45,632 bases of DNA from an uncultured Prevotellaceae bacterium (GTDB lineage: Bacteria; Bacteroidota; Bacteroidia; Bacteroidales; Bacteroidaceae): assembly GCA_902775475.1 (NCBI GenBank), contig CACYME010000042.1, positions 1-45,632 of the forward strand, written 5' to 3'. Shown one piece after another: positions 1 through 7,245 of the stretch. A model generated the notes under the pieces. The model saw only the letters and a program-made list of their open reading frames with translations. It was not told where the DNA came from and searched no databases. The position numbers and the translations under genes were made by a program. The first letter of the stretch is position 1; every line of letters begins with the position of its first letter.

Positions 1-22
1 GGGGCTTAGATTTGGACTTACG

Positions 23-57
23 CCCTTCCAACCGCATAAAATCAGCGGTTGGAAGGG
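23..57. repeat. Perfect 13-bp stem hairpin at window edge
   Basis: The arms 23-35 and 45-57 (CCCTTCCAACCGC and its complement) pair perfectly around a 9-nt loop. No T-tract follows on either strand within a few bases, so it may be a terminator of a gene outside the window or a dispersed palindrome. Confidence 0.5.
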
Positions 58-449
58 GTGATATGTCCTATACGCAAGTTTAGCGGACAGCAATAATTTT
101 TTTTGTTTTTTTATTTGTATAGCCTTAAAATATGGGCGATGATATAGTAGTTGATCTCTTTGTGCGTAGCTCCCCCCGCTGTTCTCATCAGGGAAGGCAG
201 CGGGCGCTGCCATTGTTTTTCCCGCCCGCCGCCATTATTGGCAGCGGCCGCTGCCAATATCGTCCCCGTCCGCTGCCAACGGAAAAGGCGGGGCCTTTTT
301 CCCACTCCGGTGTGGCCTGGTCCCCATTTGTCGCCGTCTTTTTCCCCGCATCCCTGCTGCTGTGGGGAAGCGAGAGGTCTTTCGAGCTGTTTGGCTTTTC
401 TTTGTGCGCAATAATATAGCAGTTGACCTAAATATGTTCTTATATACAC
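58..449. other. Non-coding spacer with palindrome and diverged direct repeats
   Basis: I see no convincing gene here. The open frames on both strands overlap one another, are low in complexity and have no signal or domain features. The stretch holds a perfect 24-bp palindrome at 236-259, centred on GCGGCCGC. It also holds two diverged direct-repeat pairs: TCTTTGTGCG at 157-166 and 399-408, and a 15-mer of the form TATAGYAGTTGAYCT at 143-157 and 415-429. It may be a degenerate repeat element. Confidence 0.4.
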
Positions 450-499
450 TTTCAGCCCCCTTCCGTTTCCCTTGAAAGGGTGACGGAAGGGGGCTGAAA
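450..499 (-). terminator. Long inverted repeat after the di-heme oxidoreductase gene
   Basis: The arms 450-466 and 483-499 form a perfect 17-bp GC-rich stem around a 16-nt loop that can itself pair (CCCTT/AAGGG). It lies 54 nt beyond the stop codon of the leftward gene, so it probably ends that transcript. It lacks a strong T-tract. Confidence 0.5.
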
Positions 500-552
500 A
501 CAGGGCTGTCCCGTAGGAAATCTCTCCCCGAAGGGAAGCCGTAGGTGGCGTC

Positions 553-2322
553 TTATATGGCTTCGATGAATCTGACGACGGCATCGCGGTCTTCCTTGGA
601 GAGGTTGTAGAACTTCTCGGTGGAGCTGTAGGCGTCGGACTCCTTCGAGTAGCCGTGCCACATGATGGCCTCTACGACGGTGCGTGCACGGCAGTCGTGC
701 AGACGGTCGTCGGCTCCGGTGAGGCGGCGCGAGAGTCCGCGACCCCAGAGTGGGGTGGTGCGGCACCATCCGGTGCGGATGTCGTTCTTCATGAACAGAC
801 GATGCTGAACCATGTCGGTGTAGGGCCAGATGGTCTGGTGGGGGTACTTCGGCAGCAGCTTGGAGTAGTCACCGTCTTTGGCCAGTCCGTTGGCATCGGC
901 GTAGGCCTTGGTGGCTGCGTCGACCCACATCTTGTCCTCCCCCGTCTGCCACGACGGACGGTGACACTGGGCGCAACCCATATCGGTGAAGAGCACCTTG
1001 CCGCGCTTCACCTGCTCGTTGTCCAGATGGCGGGCAGCGGGGACGGCAAGGCCGCGGTGCCACACCATGAACTGGTAGTACTGCTTGTCGCTCATCTCCT
1101 CCAGTCCGTTGTAGGGCCAGCCCTGCAGGAGGTATTTCTCGAAGGTGCCCTTGAAGGCGATGCTCGGGGTGTTGAGCACCTCGTAGACGCGCTGGCTGAT
1201 GCCCTCGTTGGTGCCGTCGGCATAGTAGGGGTGCAGGATGCTCTTCTCGTCGGCTCCGTGCTGCTTGATGTAGGCAATGACGTCGCGGTCCTCGCTCTGC
1301 GCCTTGGCCCAGGCGGTGGTGGTGTAGAGCCAGTGGCGGTCGGAGCGCGTGACGTTGGTGATGTTCCAGATGGCGTTGGCTCCGGCGCCGTCCTGCAGCG
1401 AGCCACGCGTCATGGCATAGGTGAAGCGCTTCAGCGGGCCGTGCTGTCCGAAGCGGAAGGTGCCCGTGTCGTTGTAGGGGGCGCTGTAGTAGGCCGATGC
1501 CTTGAAGGTGCCGGCCTCCTTGTCCCACATGGCGGGGTTGAGCTCCACATAGGGCGACTCGGCGCGCCACTGTGCCTCGATGTCCTCGTCGGTCAGGGCG
1601 TCGAGCAGTCCGGTGCCGTAGACGCCGATGGTGGACTCCAGGCGCACCTCGTAGTTCTCGGGCTTGGGGTTGGTGTTGAAGGCCGACTGGGGGATGTCCA
1701 CTTCGGGATAGATGAGGGCATACTCCTCGCCGTCCTTGAACTTCATGGGCAGCCCGCTGGGCATCTCCTCGACGGGCAGCCAGTCAATCTTGATCTGGTT
1801 CTCGTCGATGGGGGCCTTGAAGGGCGTCATGGCCTGCGTCTGCGGCATGCCGGTGACCTCGCTGATGTAGGCGTTGTTGTCGGGGTGGTAGATGACGAGC
1901 AGGTAGCCGTTGCCAATCTGGTTGGCGCGGTACTCCGTCTGGCGCTTGCCGTGGCCGTAGCTGGGGTGACAGTGAATGCAGCTGTTGCGCACCCATGCCG
2001 GGCCCAGTCCGCGGCGGGGCTGCTGCTCGAAGGTGTAGAGGTGCTCGAAGAAGTCCTCGCCGGTGTTGAAGTCCTCCTCCATGCCGCTGATGCGCTCCAC
2101 GGCGGGAGCGGGAGCAGAGTAGCTGGCCTTCTCGGTGGTGCCGAGCTCTCCGCCGGGGTACCACTCGCTGGCCGAGAAGACGTCGTTGGCCTTGCCGAAG
2201 ACGTTCTCTGCGATGGCCAGCTCGCCGAGGTCCTGCTTGTTGTCATCATCATCAGAGCATGCTGACAGCAATGGTGCTGCCAGCATGGCTATGATGGAAA
2301 ACTGCGTTAGCTTATTTTTCAT
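553..2322 (-). CDS. Di-heme oxidoreductase (DUF1111/DHOR) lipoprotein
   Basis: Predicted c-type cytochrome lipoprotein of the di-heme oxidoreductase family, related to MauG-like peroxidases and also annotated 'thiol oxidoreductase'. The signal peptide ends in lipobox LLSAC (Cys22) followed by SDDDD, an acidic stretch like the Bacteroidota lipoprotein surface-export signal. Two heme c sites are visible: CIHCH at 115-119 and CAQCH at 450-454. The C-terminal TPLWGRGL...LHDCRARTVVEAIMWHG block is typical of the family. At 589 residues it is a little longer than many members. It is the last gene of a leftward operon, 46 nt after the imelysin gene. Imelysin and DHOR genes are often neighbours, in Fur-controlled loci of Pseudomonas for example (from memory), so a role in iron handling at the cell surface or periplasm is inferred. 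The exact electron donor and substrate are unknown. Confidence 0.88.
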   Translation of the reverse strand: MKNKLTQFSIIAMLAAPLLSACSDDDDNKQDLGELAIAENVFGKANDVFSASEWYPGGELGTTEKASYSAPAPAVERISGMEEDFNTGEDFFEHLYTFEQQPRRGLGPAWVRNSCIHCHPSYGHGKRQTEYRANQIGNGYLLVIYHPDNNAYISEVTGMPQTQAMTPFKAPIDENQIKIDWLPVEEMPSGLPMKFKDGEEYALIYPEVDIPQSAFNTNPKPENYEVRLESTIGVYGTGLLDALTDEDIEAQWRAESPYVELNPAMWDKEAGTFKASAYYSAPYNDTGTFRFGQHGPLKRFTYAMTRGSLQDGAGANAIWNITNVTRSDRHWLYTTTAWAKAQSEDRDVIAYIKQHGADEKSILHPYYADGTNEGISQRVYEVLNTPSIAFKGTFEKYLLQGWPYNGLEEMSDKQYYQFMVWHRGLAVPAARHLDNEQVKRGKVLFTDMGCAQCHRPSWQTGEDKMWVDAATKAYADANGLAKDGDYSKLLPKYPHQTIWPYTDMVQHRLFMKNDIRTGWCRTTPLWGRGLSRRLTGADDRLHDCRARTVVEAIMWHGYSKESDAYSSTEKFYNLSKEDRDAVVRFIEAI

Positions 2323-2368
2323 TCAACCTTTTAGCTTTTTATCGATTAATCTTTTTTACAATAAAAAC

Positions 2369-3649
2369 CTACTCCCAGACCTCATCGTCCTGGAACTCAA
2401 TGCCCCAGATGGTGCTGCAGTACTTCACGAAGGGCGACGGCATGGCGCCAATCAGGTTGATGGCATCGTTGATGGCCTTGACAACGCTGTTGTTCACGTT
2501 GTCTGCGTCTACGCTCTGGAAGAAGCTGTTGAAGCTGACGCTGGCAGCGTTGCCGTCGGTAGAGCCGTACCACACGTTGCGGATGGAGCGGATGTTGTCC
2601 TGGAAGTCCGTGATGGAGTTATAGCTGTAGGGCGACTCCACGTAGGAGATGTCACCGGCAGCAAAGGGGTTGGCAATCTTGGCCGTACCCACCTCGTTGG
2701 CAATACCCACGCACGAGCCCTCATCGGCCGACAGCACCTGCGCGATGGCATCCTTAAGGCTGGCGAAGGTGCTCTTGCTGTTCTTGCCGGCCTGGGTCAG
2801 GTTGTCGCCATAGTTGAGACCTGCTTCTGTGGTGTAGTCCAGACCGGCAGCCTTGACGACGCTGACGCGGCTGGCATTCTTCTCACCCTCCCAGGCTACC
2901 TGTAGCTGGAAGCAGCGCTGCTTCAGCAGGGTGCAGATGGTCTGAGCATACTTCAGTTCCTGGGCGCCAGAAATCTTCCCGAAGTTCTTGTAGGTGTCAT
3001 TCCCCTGGAACTCGGCCACCTTGCGCGGCTGTCCATTGCGGAAGAGGATGAACTCCAGAGCGTGGAAGCCCAGAATGGTGGCGTCCTCGAGCATCTCGTC
3101 GTTCATGCCATTGTTGAAGTAGCTCAGCAGCAGCGAACGGTTCAGGGGCCATGAGTCGATGGTGGGGTCGATGTCGAAGTCAGATGCGGCTCCCATCAGG
3201 AAAGCCTCGGAGCGCTCCCAGTTCTCGCGGGCGTCTTTGAAGTCCTCGCAAGCCTTGTTAATCTGTGCCTGGGTGATGCTGTTGACGGTCAGGCCGTTGA
3301 GTGTCTTCTCCAGGTCTTCCACGTCGTCAGCCAGCTCGGTGTAGGTCGGTACGATGACGTTGCTCACCAGCCCAGCCAATACGTTGCGCAGATAAGTCTC
3401 CTGGTCGGAAGTCAGTTCTGACAGGGCTATCGTAGAGTTGGCAGCCCCGAAGTTGGTGACCACCTCTTCACAGGCGTCGATAGCAGCCTTACCGTAACTG
3501 CGGTCTTTGTAGCGGGCATCATCGACAATAGTCGAACTGTTGCTGTTGTTGTTGTTGTCATCGTCGTCGTCGTCGTCATCGCTGCAAGCGGTGAAAGTGA
3601 GTGCGCCCAGCACTACGGCAATGGGCAGAAAGAAAAACTTTTTCATCAT
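2369..3649 (-). CDS. Imelysin-family (M75) lipoprotein
   Basis: Member of the imelysin/IrpA/EfeO-like family (peptidase M75), periplasmic or surface proteins linked to iron uptake; protease activity is doubtful for most members. The start is set at the MMKKFFF codons because the frame upstream has no signal-peptide character; it could equally be 3646. Counted from MKKFFF, the lipobox is TFTAC (Cys21) followed by eight Asp and an Asn-rich linker. The family signature GFHALE (GxHxxE) is at 193-198, preceded by the typical WERSEAFLMG and DIDPTIDSWPLN blocks. Length (about 426 residues) is normal. It sits between the porin gene (93 nt) and the di-heme oxidoreductase gene (46 nt) and is surely co-transcribed. 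The poly-Asp stretch suggests surface display. Confidence 0.88.
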   Translation of the reverse strand: MMKKFFFLPIAVVLGALTFTACSDDDDDDDDNNNNSNSSTIVDDARYKDRSYGKAAIDACEEVVTNFGAANSTIALSELTSDQETYLRNVLAGLVSNVIVPTYTELADDVEDLEKTLNGLTVNSITQAQINKACEDFKDARENWERSEAFLMGAASDFDIDPTIDSWPLNRSLLLSYFNNGMNDEMLEDATILGFHALEFILFRNGQPRKVAEFQGNDTYKNFGKISGAQELKYAQTICTLLKQRCFQLQVAWEGEKNASRVSVVKAAGLDYTTEAGLNYGDNLTQAGKNSKSTFASLKDAIAQVLSADEGSCVGIANEVGTAKIANPFAAGDISYVESPYSYNSITDFQDNIRSIRNVWYGSTDGNAASVSFNSFFQSVDADNVNNSVVKAINDAINLIGAMPSPFVKYCSTIWGIEFQDDEVWE

Positions 3650-3742
3650 TTTTGTAATTTTATTAATAAGTTTTGTAGTCTGATAGGAGGGGAGAGAATG
3701 GCTTTTCCAGTACATAGCCAGAAGTCACTTAGAACAATGGCT

Positions 3743-5050
3743 TTAGAGGAAGAAGCCCTCATAGGTCACCCCGATGTTTACTGCAGGTTCATTATTATAT
3801 ATATCCTTGAGGAATCTGTTGGTGAACTCGGCCTTGATGGCTATCTCGGGCACGGGGAAGTAGTTCAGTCCCACGGCCATGCGCTTCACTGCGGTATAGT
3901 CGTAGGCTGTGCCCTTGGTGTTGCTGGCGTAGGGATTGTAGGCCTCGTAGCGTCCAAAGACGTAGAGCTTGCGGTCTTGCCGGCGCATGTTCTCTATCTG
4001 CGAGAACAGGTCATAGCCAGCTTCGATGCCCACGGCGTAGGCATTCTTCGACACGAAGGCCGAGTGGTGGAAAGGTGACTTCTTGTTTACTCGGTTATAG
4101 ACATACTTCAGCTGGTCGGCATCGCTCAGGTAACCATAGTCGGCCTGTGCGCGAATTATCCAGTTGTGGGCGTTATATGTCATGTCGAGTGCGCCAATTG
4201 CCACGGTGCCCTTGTACTCGGCATCCACGCCATTGGCATTGCGTGGGTAGCTGTTGCCGATGCTGTGGCCATAGTAGCCACTCAGACCGATGCGTAGTCC
4301 TGGCATGGCATAATAGTCCAGACGGGCAGCGGCACCATACTTGTTGGCCACGTCGTATTCCAGCGGACTCTTGTGGCCCTTGTGAATCCACCCCGTGTTG
4401 GTAAAATGGTCGGCATTCAGACCTGCCAGCAGCTGGGCCTCATAGCGCAGCTTGCCTGCACGGCCGAAGAAGCTGACACCCGTCTGATGCCATGTGGAGG
4501 GCAGGATGGTGTTCTCGCCCTCAGGACGGTAGACGGTGAAGAAGTTCAGCGGTTCGTGGTGGGCATTGTTCAGGCCCACGGGAACGACGATGTGACCCAT
4601 GCGCAGGTTGACGGCACGCGAGAACGTCTTCTGCAGCCAGAACTGCTCCAGCTCCACCTCGCCGCCTTTCTCCACTTCCTGTTCCCATTCGCCGCCTTCC
4701 TCGTCTTCCTTCTCGTAGGCCAGGCCGTTGCCGCCATGTTCGAACTCAATCTCCGTGCCTACGCTCCAGCCCTTGCCGAAATTGTAGCCCATGTAGACAA
4801 CGACGTGTGGCAGGTCGAATCGGCCGTGCGATGGGTCGTCCTTGTGCTCCTCGGGCTGCGAGTAGCGGCTCACGTGGTCACTGTAGAAGTTGCGACCGTA
4901 GGCCACCTCGCCATAGCCGCCAATACTGAATCGGGTGGCGCGTTCCTGGTTGAACACGCTGTCTCCGGCATTCACCTGGGCCCTGGCTGCTGTGGCGAGC
5001 AGCAGACAGCCTATAGCTGTTGTGATTCTTAATCTCATCTTTTTACCCAT
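3743..5050 (-). CDS. Outer-membrane porin (phosphate-selective porin O/P-like)
   Basis: Predicted 435-residue outer-membrane beta-barrel. A signal peptide (MGKKMRLRITTAIG...ARA/Q) precedes alternating strands rich in aromatic and Gly residues, and an RFSIGGYGEVAYG opening typical of porin O/P-like proteins. One loop is strikingly acidic (EKEDEEGGEWEQEVEKGGEVELE region), and several His-rich turns (NNAHHEPLNF, SPFHHSAFV) could bind metal. The frame is open further upstream, but that part runs through the promoter at 5068-5098, so the start is 5050 (or Met at 5038). First gene of the porin-imelysin-DHOR operon. I infer that it passes the small solute or iron species handled by the two lipoproteins; the substrate cannot be read from sequence. 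Confidence 0.8.
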   Translation of the reverse strand: MGKKMRLRITTAIGCLLLATAARAQVNAGDSVFNQERATRFSIGGYGEVAYGRNFYSDHVSRYSQPEEHKDDPSHGRFDLPHVVVYMGYNFGKGWSVGTEIEFEHGGNGLAYEKEDEEGGEWEQEVEKGGEVELEQFWLQKTFSRAVNLRMGHIVVPVGLNNAHHEPLNFFTVYRPEGENTILPSTWHQTGVSFFGRAGKLRYEAQLLAGLNADHFTNTGWIHKGHKSPLEYDVANKYGAAARLDYYAMPGLRIGLSGYYGHSIGNSYPRNANGVDAEYKGTVAIGALDMTYNAHNWIIRAQADYGYLSDADQLKYVYNRVNKKSPFHHSAFVSKNAYAVGIEAGYDLFSQIENMRRQDRKLYVFGRYEAYNPYASNTKGTAYDYTAVKRMAVGLNYFPVPEIAIKAEFTNRFLKDIYNNEPAVNIGVTYEGFFL

Positions 5051-5067
5051 TTTTGTAAATTTCGGTG

Positions 5068-5098
5068 CAAAGGTACGGCGTTCTGCGCTTTCTGGCAA
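5068..5098 (-). promoter_or_regulatory. Bacteroidota promoter of the porin operon
   Basis: On the minus strand, TTG (5096-5098), 20 nt, then TACCTTTG (5068-5075), a very good match to the sigma-ABfr consensus. It lies about 18 nt before the porin start and excludes the upstream start codon. Confidence 0.8.
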
Positions 5099-5130
5099 TA
5101 CTCAAAAGTAGTGATTTTACAATTCAACTA

Positions 5131-5161
5131 TTGCGTGTATCAGCAAAAATGACTAATTTTG
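5131..5161 (+). promoter_or_regulatory. Bacteroidota promoter of the hemerythrin-LuxR regulator
   Basis: TTG (5131-5133), 20 nt, then TAATTTTG (5154-5161). It lies back to back with the porin promoter, with 32 nt between the two -33 elements, the natural site for the divergent regulator to act on both. Confidence 0.75.
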
Positions 5162-5190
5162 CACTCGATTTATATATAATTAATGTATAT

Positions 5191-6156
5191 ATGAAACAAA
5201 TGAAGATGTACGAGGGCGAGGACAAGATGATTACCCTCATCCGCGATAACTACGACCTGCTGCAGATGCTCGGCTCCTTTGGCATAAGCCTTGGCTTTGG
5301 CGACAAGACGGTCAGCGAGACCTGCCGCGACAACGGCGTGGACACCTACACGTTTCTCGCCGTGGTCAACTTCACTATCAATGGCTTTGGCGACGCCCAG
5401 GACGACGAGCAGCTCTCGGTGACAACGCTCATGCACTACCTCGAGGCCAGCCATGCCTACTTTCTCGACTTCCAGCTGCCCTTCATCCGGCGCGAGCTGG
5501 AGGAGAGCCTCAACCCCGACGACTCGCTGGGCCAGCTCATCCTGCGCTTCTACGACGAGTATGCCCACGAGATACGCCGCCACATGCACTACGAGCAGCG
5601 CGTGCTCTTCCCCTACGTGCGAGGCCTGATTGACGGACAGCCCGGCAACGGCAGCTACACCATCGAGACCTTCTCACGCCAGCACAGCCAGGCCGACAAG
5701 AAGTTGCGCGAGCTGAAACTGCTCATCATCAAGTACCTGCCCAGCGACGGTCTGCACAACAACAAGCTCACCGCCACGCTCCACGACATCTACGACAACG
5801 AGGAGTGGCTGCGACAGCACGGACAGGTGGAGGACCACATCTTCGTGCCGGCCATCAGGCGCCTGGAGCGCCAGCTGCAGCAGAGCGATGTGACCCGCAA
5901 CATCACCGAGATGGTATTCAAAAGCGGGGCGGGGCAGAATCAGGATGCGCTCTCCGACCGTGAGAAAGACGTCATCGTTGCACTTGTTCAGGGCATGGCC
6001 AACAAGGAAATTGCCGACCACTTGTGCATCTCGGTGAACACCGTCATCACTCACCGCCGCAACATTGCCCGCAAGCTGCAGATTCACTCACCGGCAGGTC
6101 TCACCATCTATGCCATCGTCAACGGACTGGTTGACATCTCCAGTGTGAAGCTCTGA
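5191..6156 (+). CDS. Hemerythrin-domain LuxR-type transcription regulator
   Basis: Fusion of a hemerythrin-like (HHE) sensor and a C-terminal LuxR/GerE helix-turn-helix. The start at 5191 (MKQMKMYEGEDKM) is the first Met after the promoter, giving 321 residues. Residues 20-62 (LGFGDKTVSETCRDNGVDTYTFL) resemble the short N-terminal module of ScdA/RIC proteins. The HHE bundle spans about 75-225, with candidate di-iron ligands H82, H88, H126, H131, H133, E135, H165, H210, E214 and H216. The HTH is at about 254-315 (LSDREKDVIVALVQGMANKEIADHL...VITHRRNIARKL). It is divergent from the porin-imelysin-DHOR operon, so I infer that it senses iron, oxygen or NO through the di-iron site and controls that operon. 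A terminator follows directly. Confidence 0.85.
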   Translation: MKQMKMYEGEDKMITLIRDNYDLLQMLGSFGISLGFGDKTVSETCRDNGVDTYTFLAVVNFTINGFGDAQDDEQLSVTTLMHYLEASHAYFLDFQLPFIRRELEESLNPDDSLGQLILRFYDEYAHEIRRHMHYEQRVLFPYVRGLIDGQPGNGSYTIETFSRQHSQADKKLRELKLLIIKYLPSDGLHNNKLTATLHDIYDNEEWLRQHGQVEDHIFVPAIRRLERQLQQSDVTRNITEMVFKSGAGQNQDALSDREKDVIVALVQGMANKEIADHLCISVNTVITHRRNIARKLQIHSPAGLTIYAIVNGLVDISSVKL

Positions 6157-6181
6157 GTTGAGACCGACTCTCAACATTTTT
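6157..6181 (+). terminator. Rho-independent terminator of the regulator gene
   Basis: GTTGAGA (6157-6163) pairs with TCTCAAC (6169-6175) around a 5-nt loop, followed by ATTTTT. It begins directly after the stop codon. Confidence 0.75.
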
Positions 6182-6520
6182 CAAGCTGTACAGTTGTCCA
6201 AGGTTTTTATGGACTTACCGCTTTGCGGTACAGCGTTGTTTTTCGAACAGCGCGGTTGCGCAGTGACGGATAAGCGTAATCGTACAGCTCGAAATTATTC
6301 CCACGCTGGGAGTGAAACATTCCCATGCTGTGAATAATTTCGACCCGTTGTGTTTTGTTCTCGCGCAGAGACGCAGAGGGCGCAGAGTCTCGCAGAGAAC
6401 ATTTTTCTCTGGGAGAGGCGCCTTCGGCGCATGGAGCCAACGGAGAAACAGAGAAAAACAATAAAAACAGGGAAAAGCCAGTCTTTATCTGTTTCTGTTT
6501 CAGTTTTTTGCCATTTTGAG
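6182..6520. repeat. Repeat-rich spacer: imperfect hairpin and CGCAGAG repeats
   Basis: No real gene is visible. The stretch contains ACCGC/GCGGT (6217-6229). It has a 53-nt imperfect hairpin whose outer arms, 6290-6300 and 6332-6342, pair perfectly over 11 bp (CGAAATTATTC). Four spaced copies of CGCAGAG lie between 6363 and 6397, and GCGCC/GGCGC hairpin at 6418-6430. The short open frames here have the low-complexity look of translated repeats. The mix resembles dispersed intergenic repeats. Confidence 0.5.
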
Positions 6521-6626
6521 ACCGATAAGCCTACCAACGAACAATGACCGAGCAGTTAACTTTTGTAGAAGATTTGCAAACTATTGTGAACGTACGGTAT
6601 ATGCAAGCACATTAGAAACCGAAAAA

Positions 6627-6658
6627 TTTGCAAGACTCACATTTTTCCGCTATCTTTG
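6627..6658 (+). promoter_or_regulatory. Bacteroidota promoter of the NfeD/SPFH operon
   Basis: TTTG (6627-6630), 20 nt, then TATCTTTG (6651-6658), a near-perfect match. It leaves a leader of about 75 nt and rules out the Met codon at 6663 as the start. Confidence 0.8.
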
Positions 6659-6740
6659 CACCATGAATCTGCTTGCTCAGCACGAGCCACACATGAGGCT
6701 CCAGGCAGCAGGAATGTATCATTTTATAAGGTGTTGCATT

Positions 6741-7193
6741 ATGATTGAATATTTAGCAGCCAATCTGTGGCAAGTATGGGCCGTCGTGGCCGTCCTGGGC
6801 CTGATTTTCGAACTGTCGTCAGGCGATTTCTTCATCATTTGCTTTGCCATCGGAGCCATCGGGGCAGCAGTGGTGTCGCCCTTTGCCAGCATCTACGTAC
6901 AGCTGGTAGTGTTCGCCGTGGTGACGCTCCTCAGCATCTTCCTTGTGCGTCCTGTGGCCTTGCGCTATCTGCACCGGGGCGAGGAGAACCGCGTGAGTAA
7001 TGCCGATGCTCTGCTGGGGCAAACGGGCGTCGTCAGCGAGGCCATCAAGGGCGGTAGCCATGGACGTGTCGTCATCGGTGGCGATAATTGGAAAGCCGTG
7101 GCCTCAGGACAGGAAGAAATCCTTCAGGGAACCCGTGTCAGGGTTGTAGGCCGCGAGAGTATCATCATTACTGTAGAACCTATTGAGGAGTGA
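6741..7193 (+). CDS. NfeD-family membrane protein
   Basis: Short NfeD protein of 150 residues. Three hydrophobic helices (about 10-80, including VVAVLGLIFELSSGDFF and LVVFAVVTLLSIFLV) are followed by a C-terminal OB-fold segment (GQTGVVSEAIKGGSHGRVVIGGDNWKAV region). The start at 6741 (MIEYLAAN) is chosen because the upstream frame covers the promoter and lacks membrane-protein character; Met at 6717 is an alternative. NfeD proteins pair with SPFH/stomatin proteins in membrane microdomains, and the next gene, 52 nt downstream, is exactly such a partner. The molecular role in bacteria is still uncertain (membrane quality control or raft organisation). Confidence 0.88.
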   Translation: MIEYLAANLWQVWAVVAVLGLIFELSSGDFFIICFAIGAIGAAVVSPFASIYVQLVVFAVVTLLSIFLVRPVALRYLHRGEENRVSNADALLGQTGVVSEAIKGGSHGRVVIGGDNWKAVASGQEEILQGTRVRVVGRESIIITVEPIEE

Positions 7194-7196
7194 TAG

Positions 7197-7217
7197 GATA
7201 ATCCGACGTGGGTGGAC
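7197..7217. repeat. 21-bp repeat copy A, between nfeD-like and SPFH genes
   Basis: The stretch GATAATCCGACG... matches 14668-14688 at 19 of 21 positions. It starts just after the NfeD stop codon and may be a dispersed intergenic element or a conserved protein- or RNA-binding site. Confidence 0.45.
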
Positions 7218-7245
7218 AAAATTAAACTAATAATATCAATAAATT

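Noticed and set aside
111-584. Several 80-157 codon frames at the window start
   Set aside because: They overlap on both strands, are low in complexity and run through palindromes; no start signals or domains.
655-2265. Long plus-strand open frame (536 codons) opposite the di-heme oxidoreductase gene
   Set aside because: It is an antisense shadow: its composition is Val/Leu/Gly/His-rich with no domain motifs, while the minus strand has a signal peptide and two heme sites.
2369-3649. EfeO component of an EfeUOB iron transporter
   Set aside because: The imelysin domain is related, but no EfeU permease or EfeB peroxidase gene is adjacent; the neighbours are a porin and a di-heme oxidoreductase.
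6207-6547. Short frames between the hemerythrin regulator and the NfeD gene
   Set aside because: They translate repeat units on both strands and lie between a terminator and a promoter.
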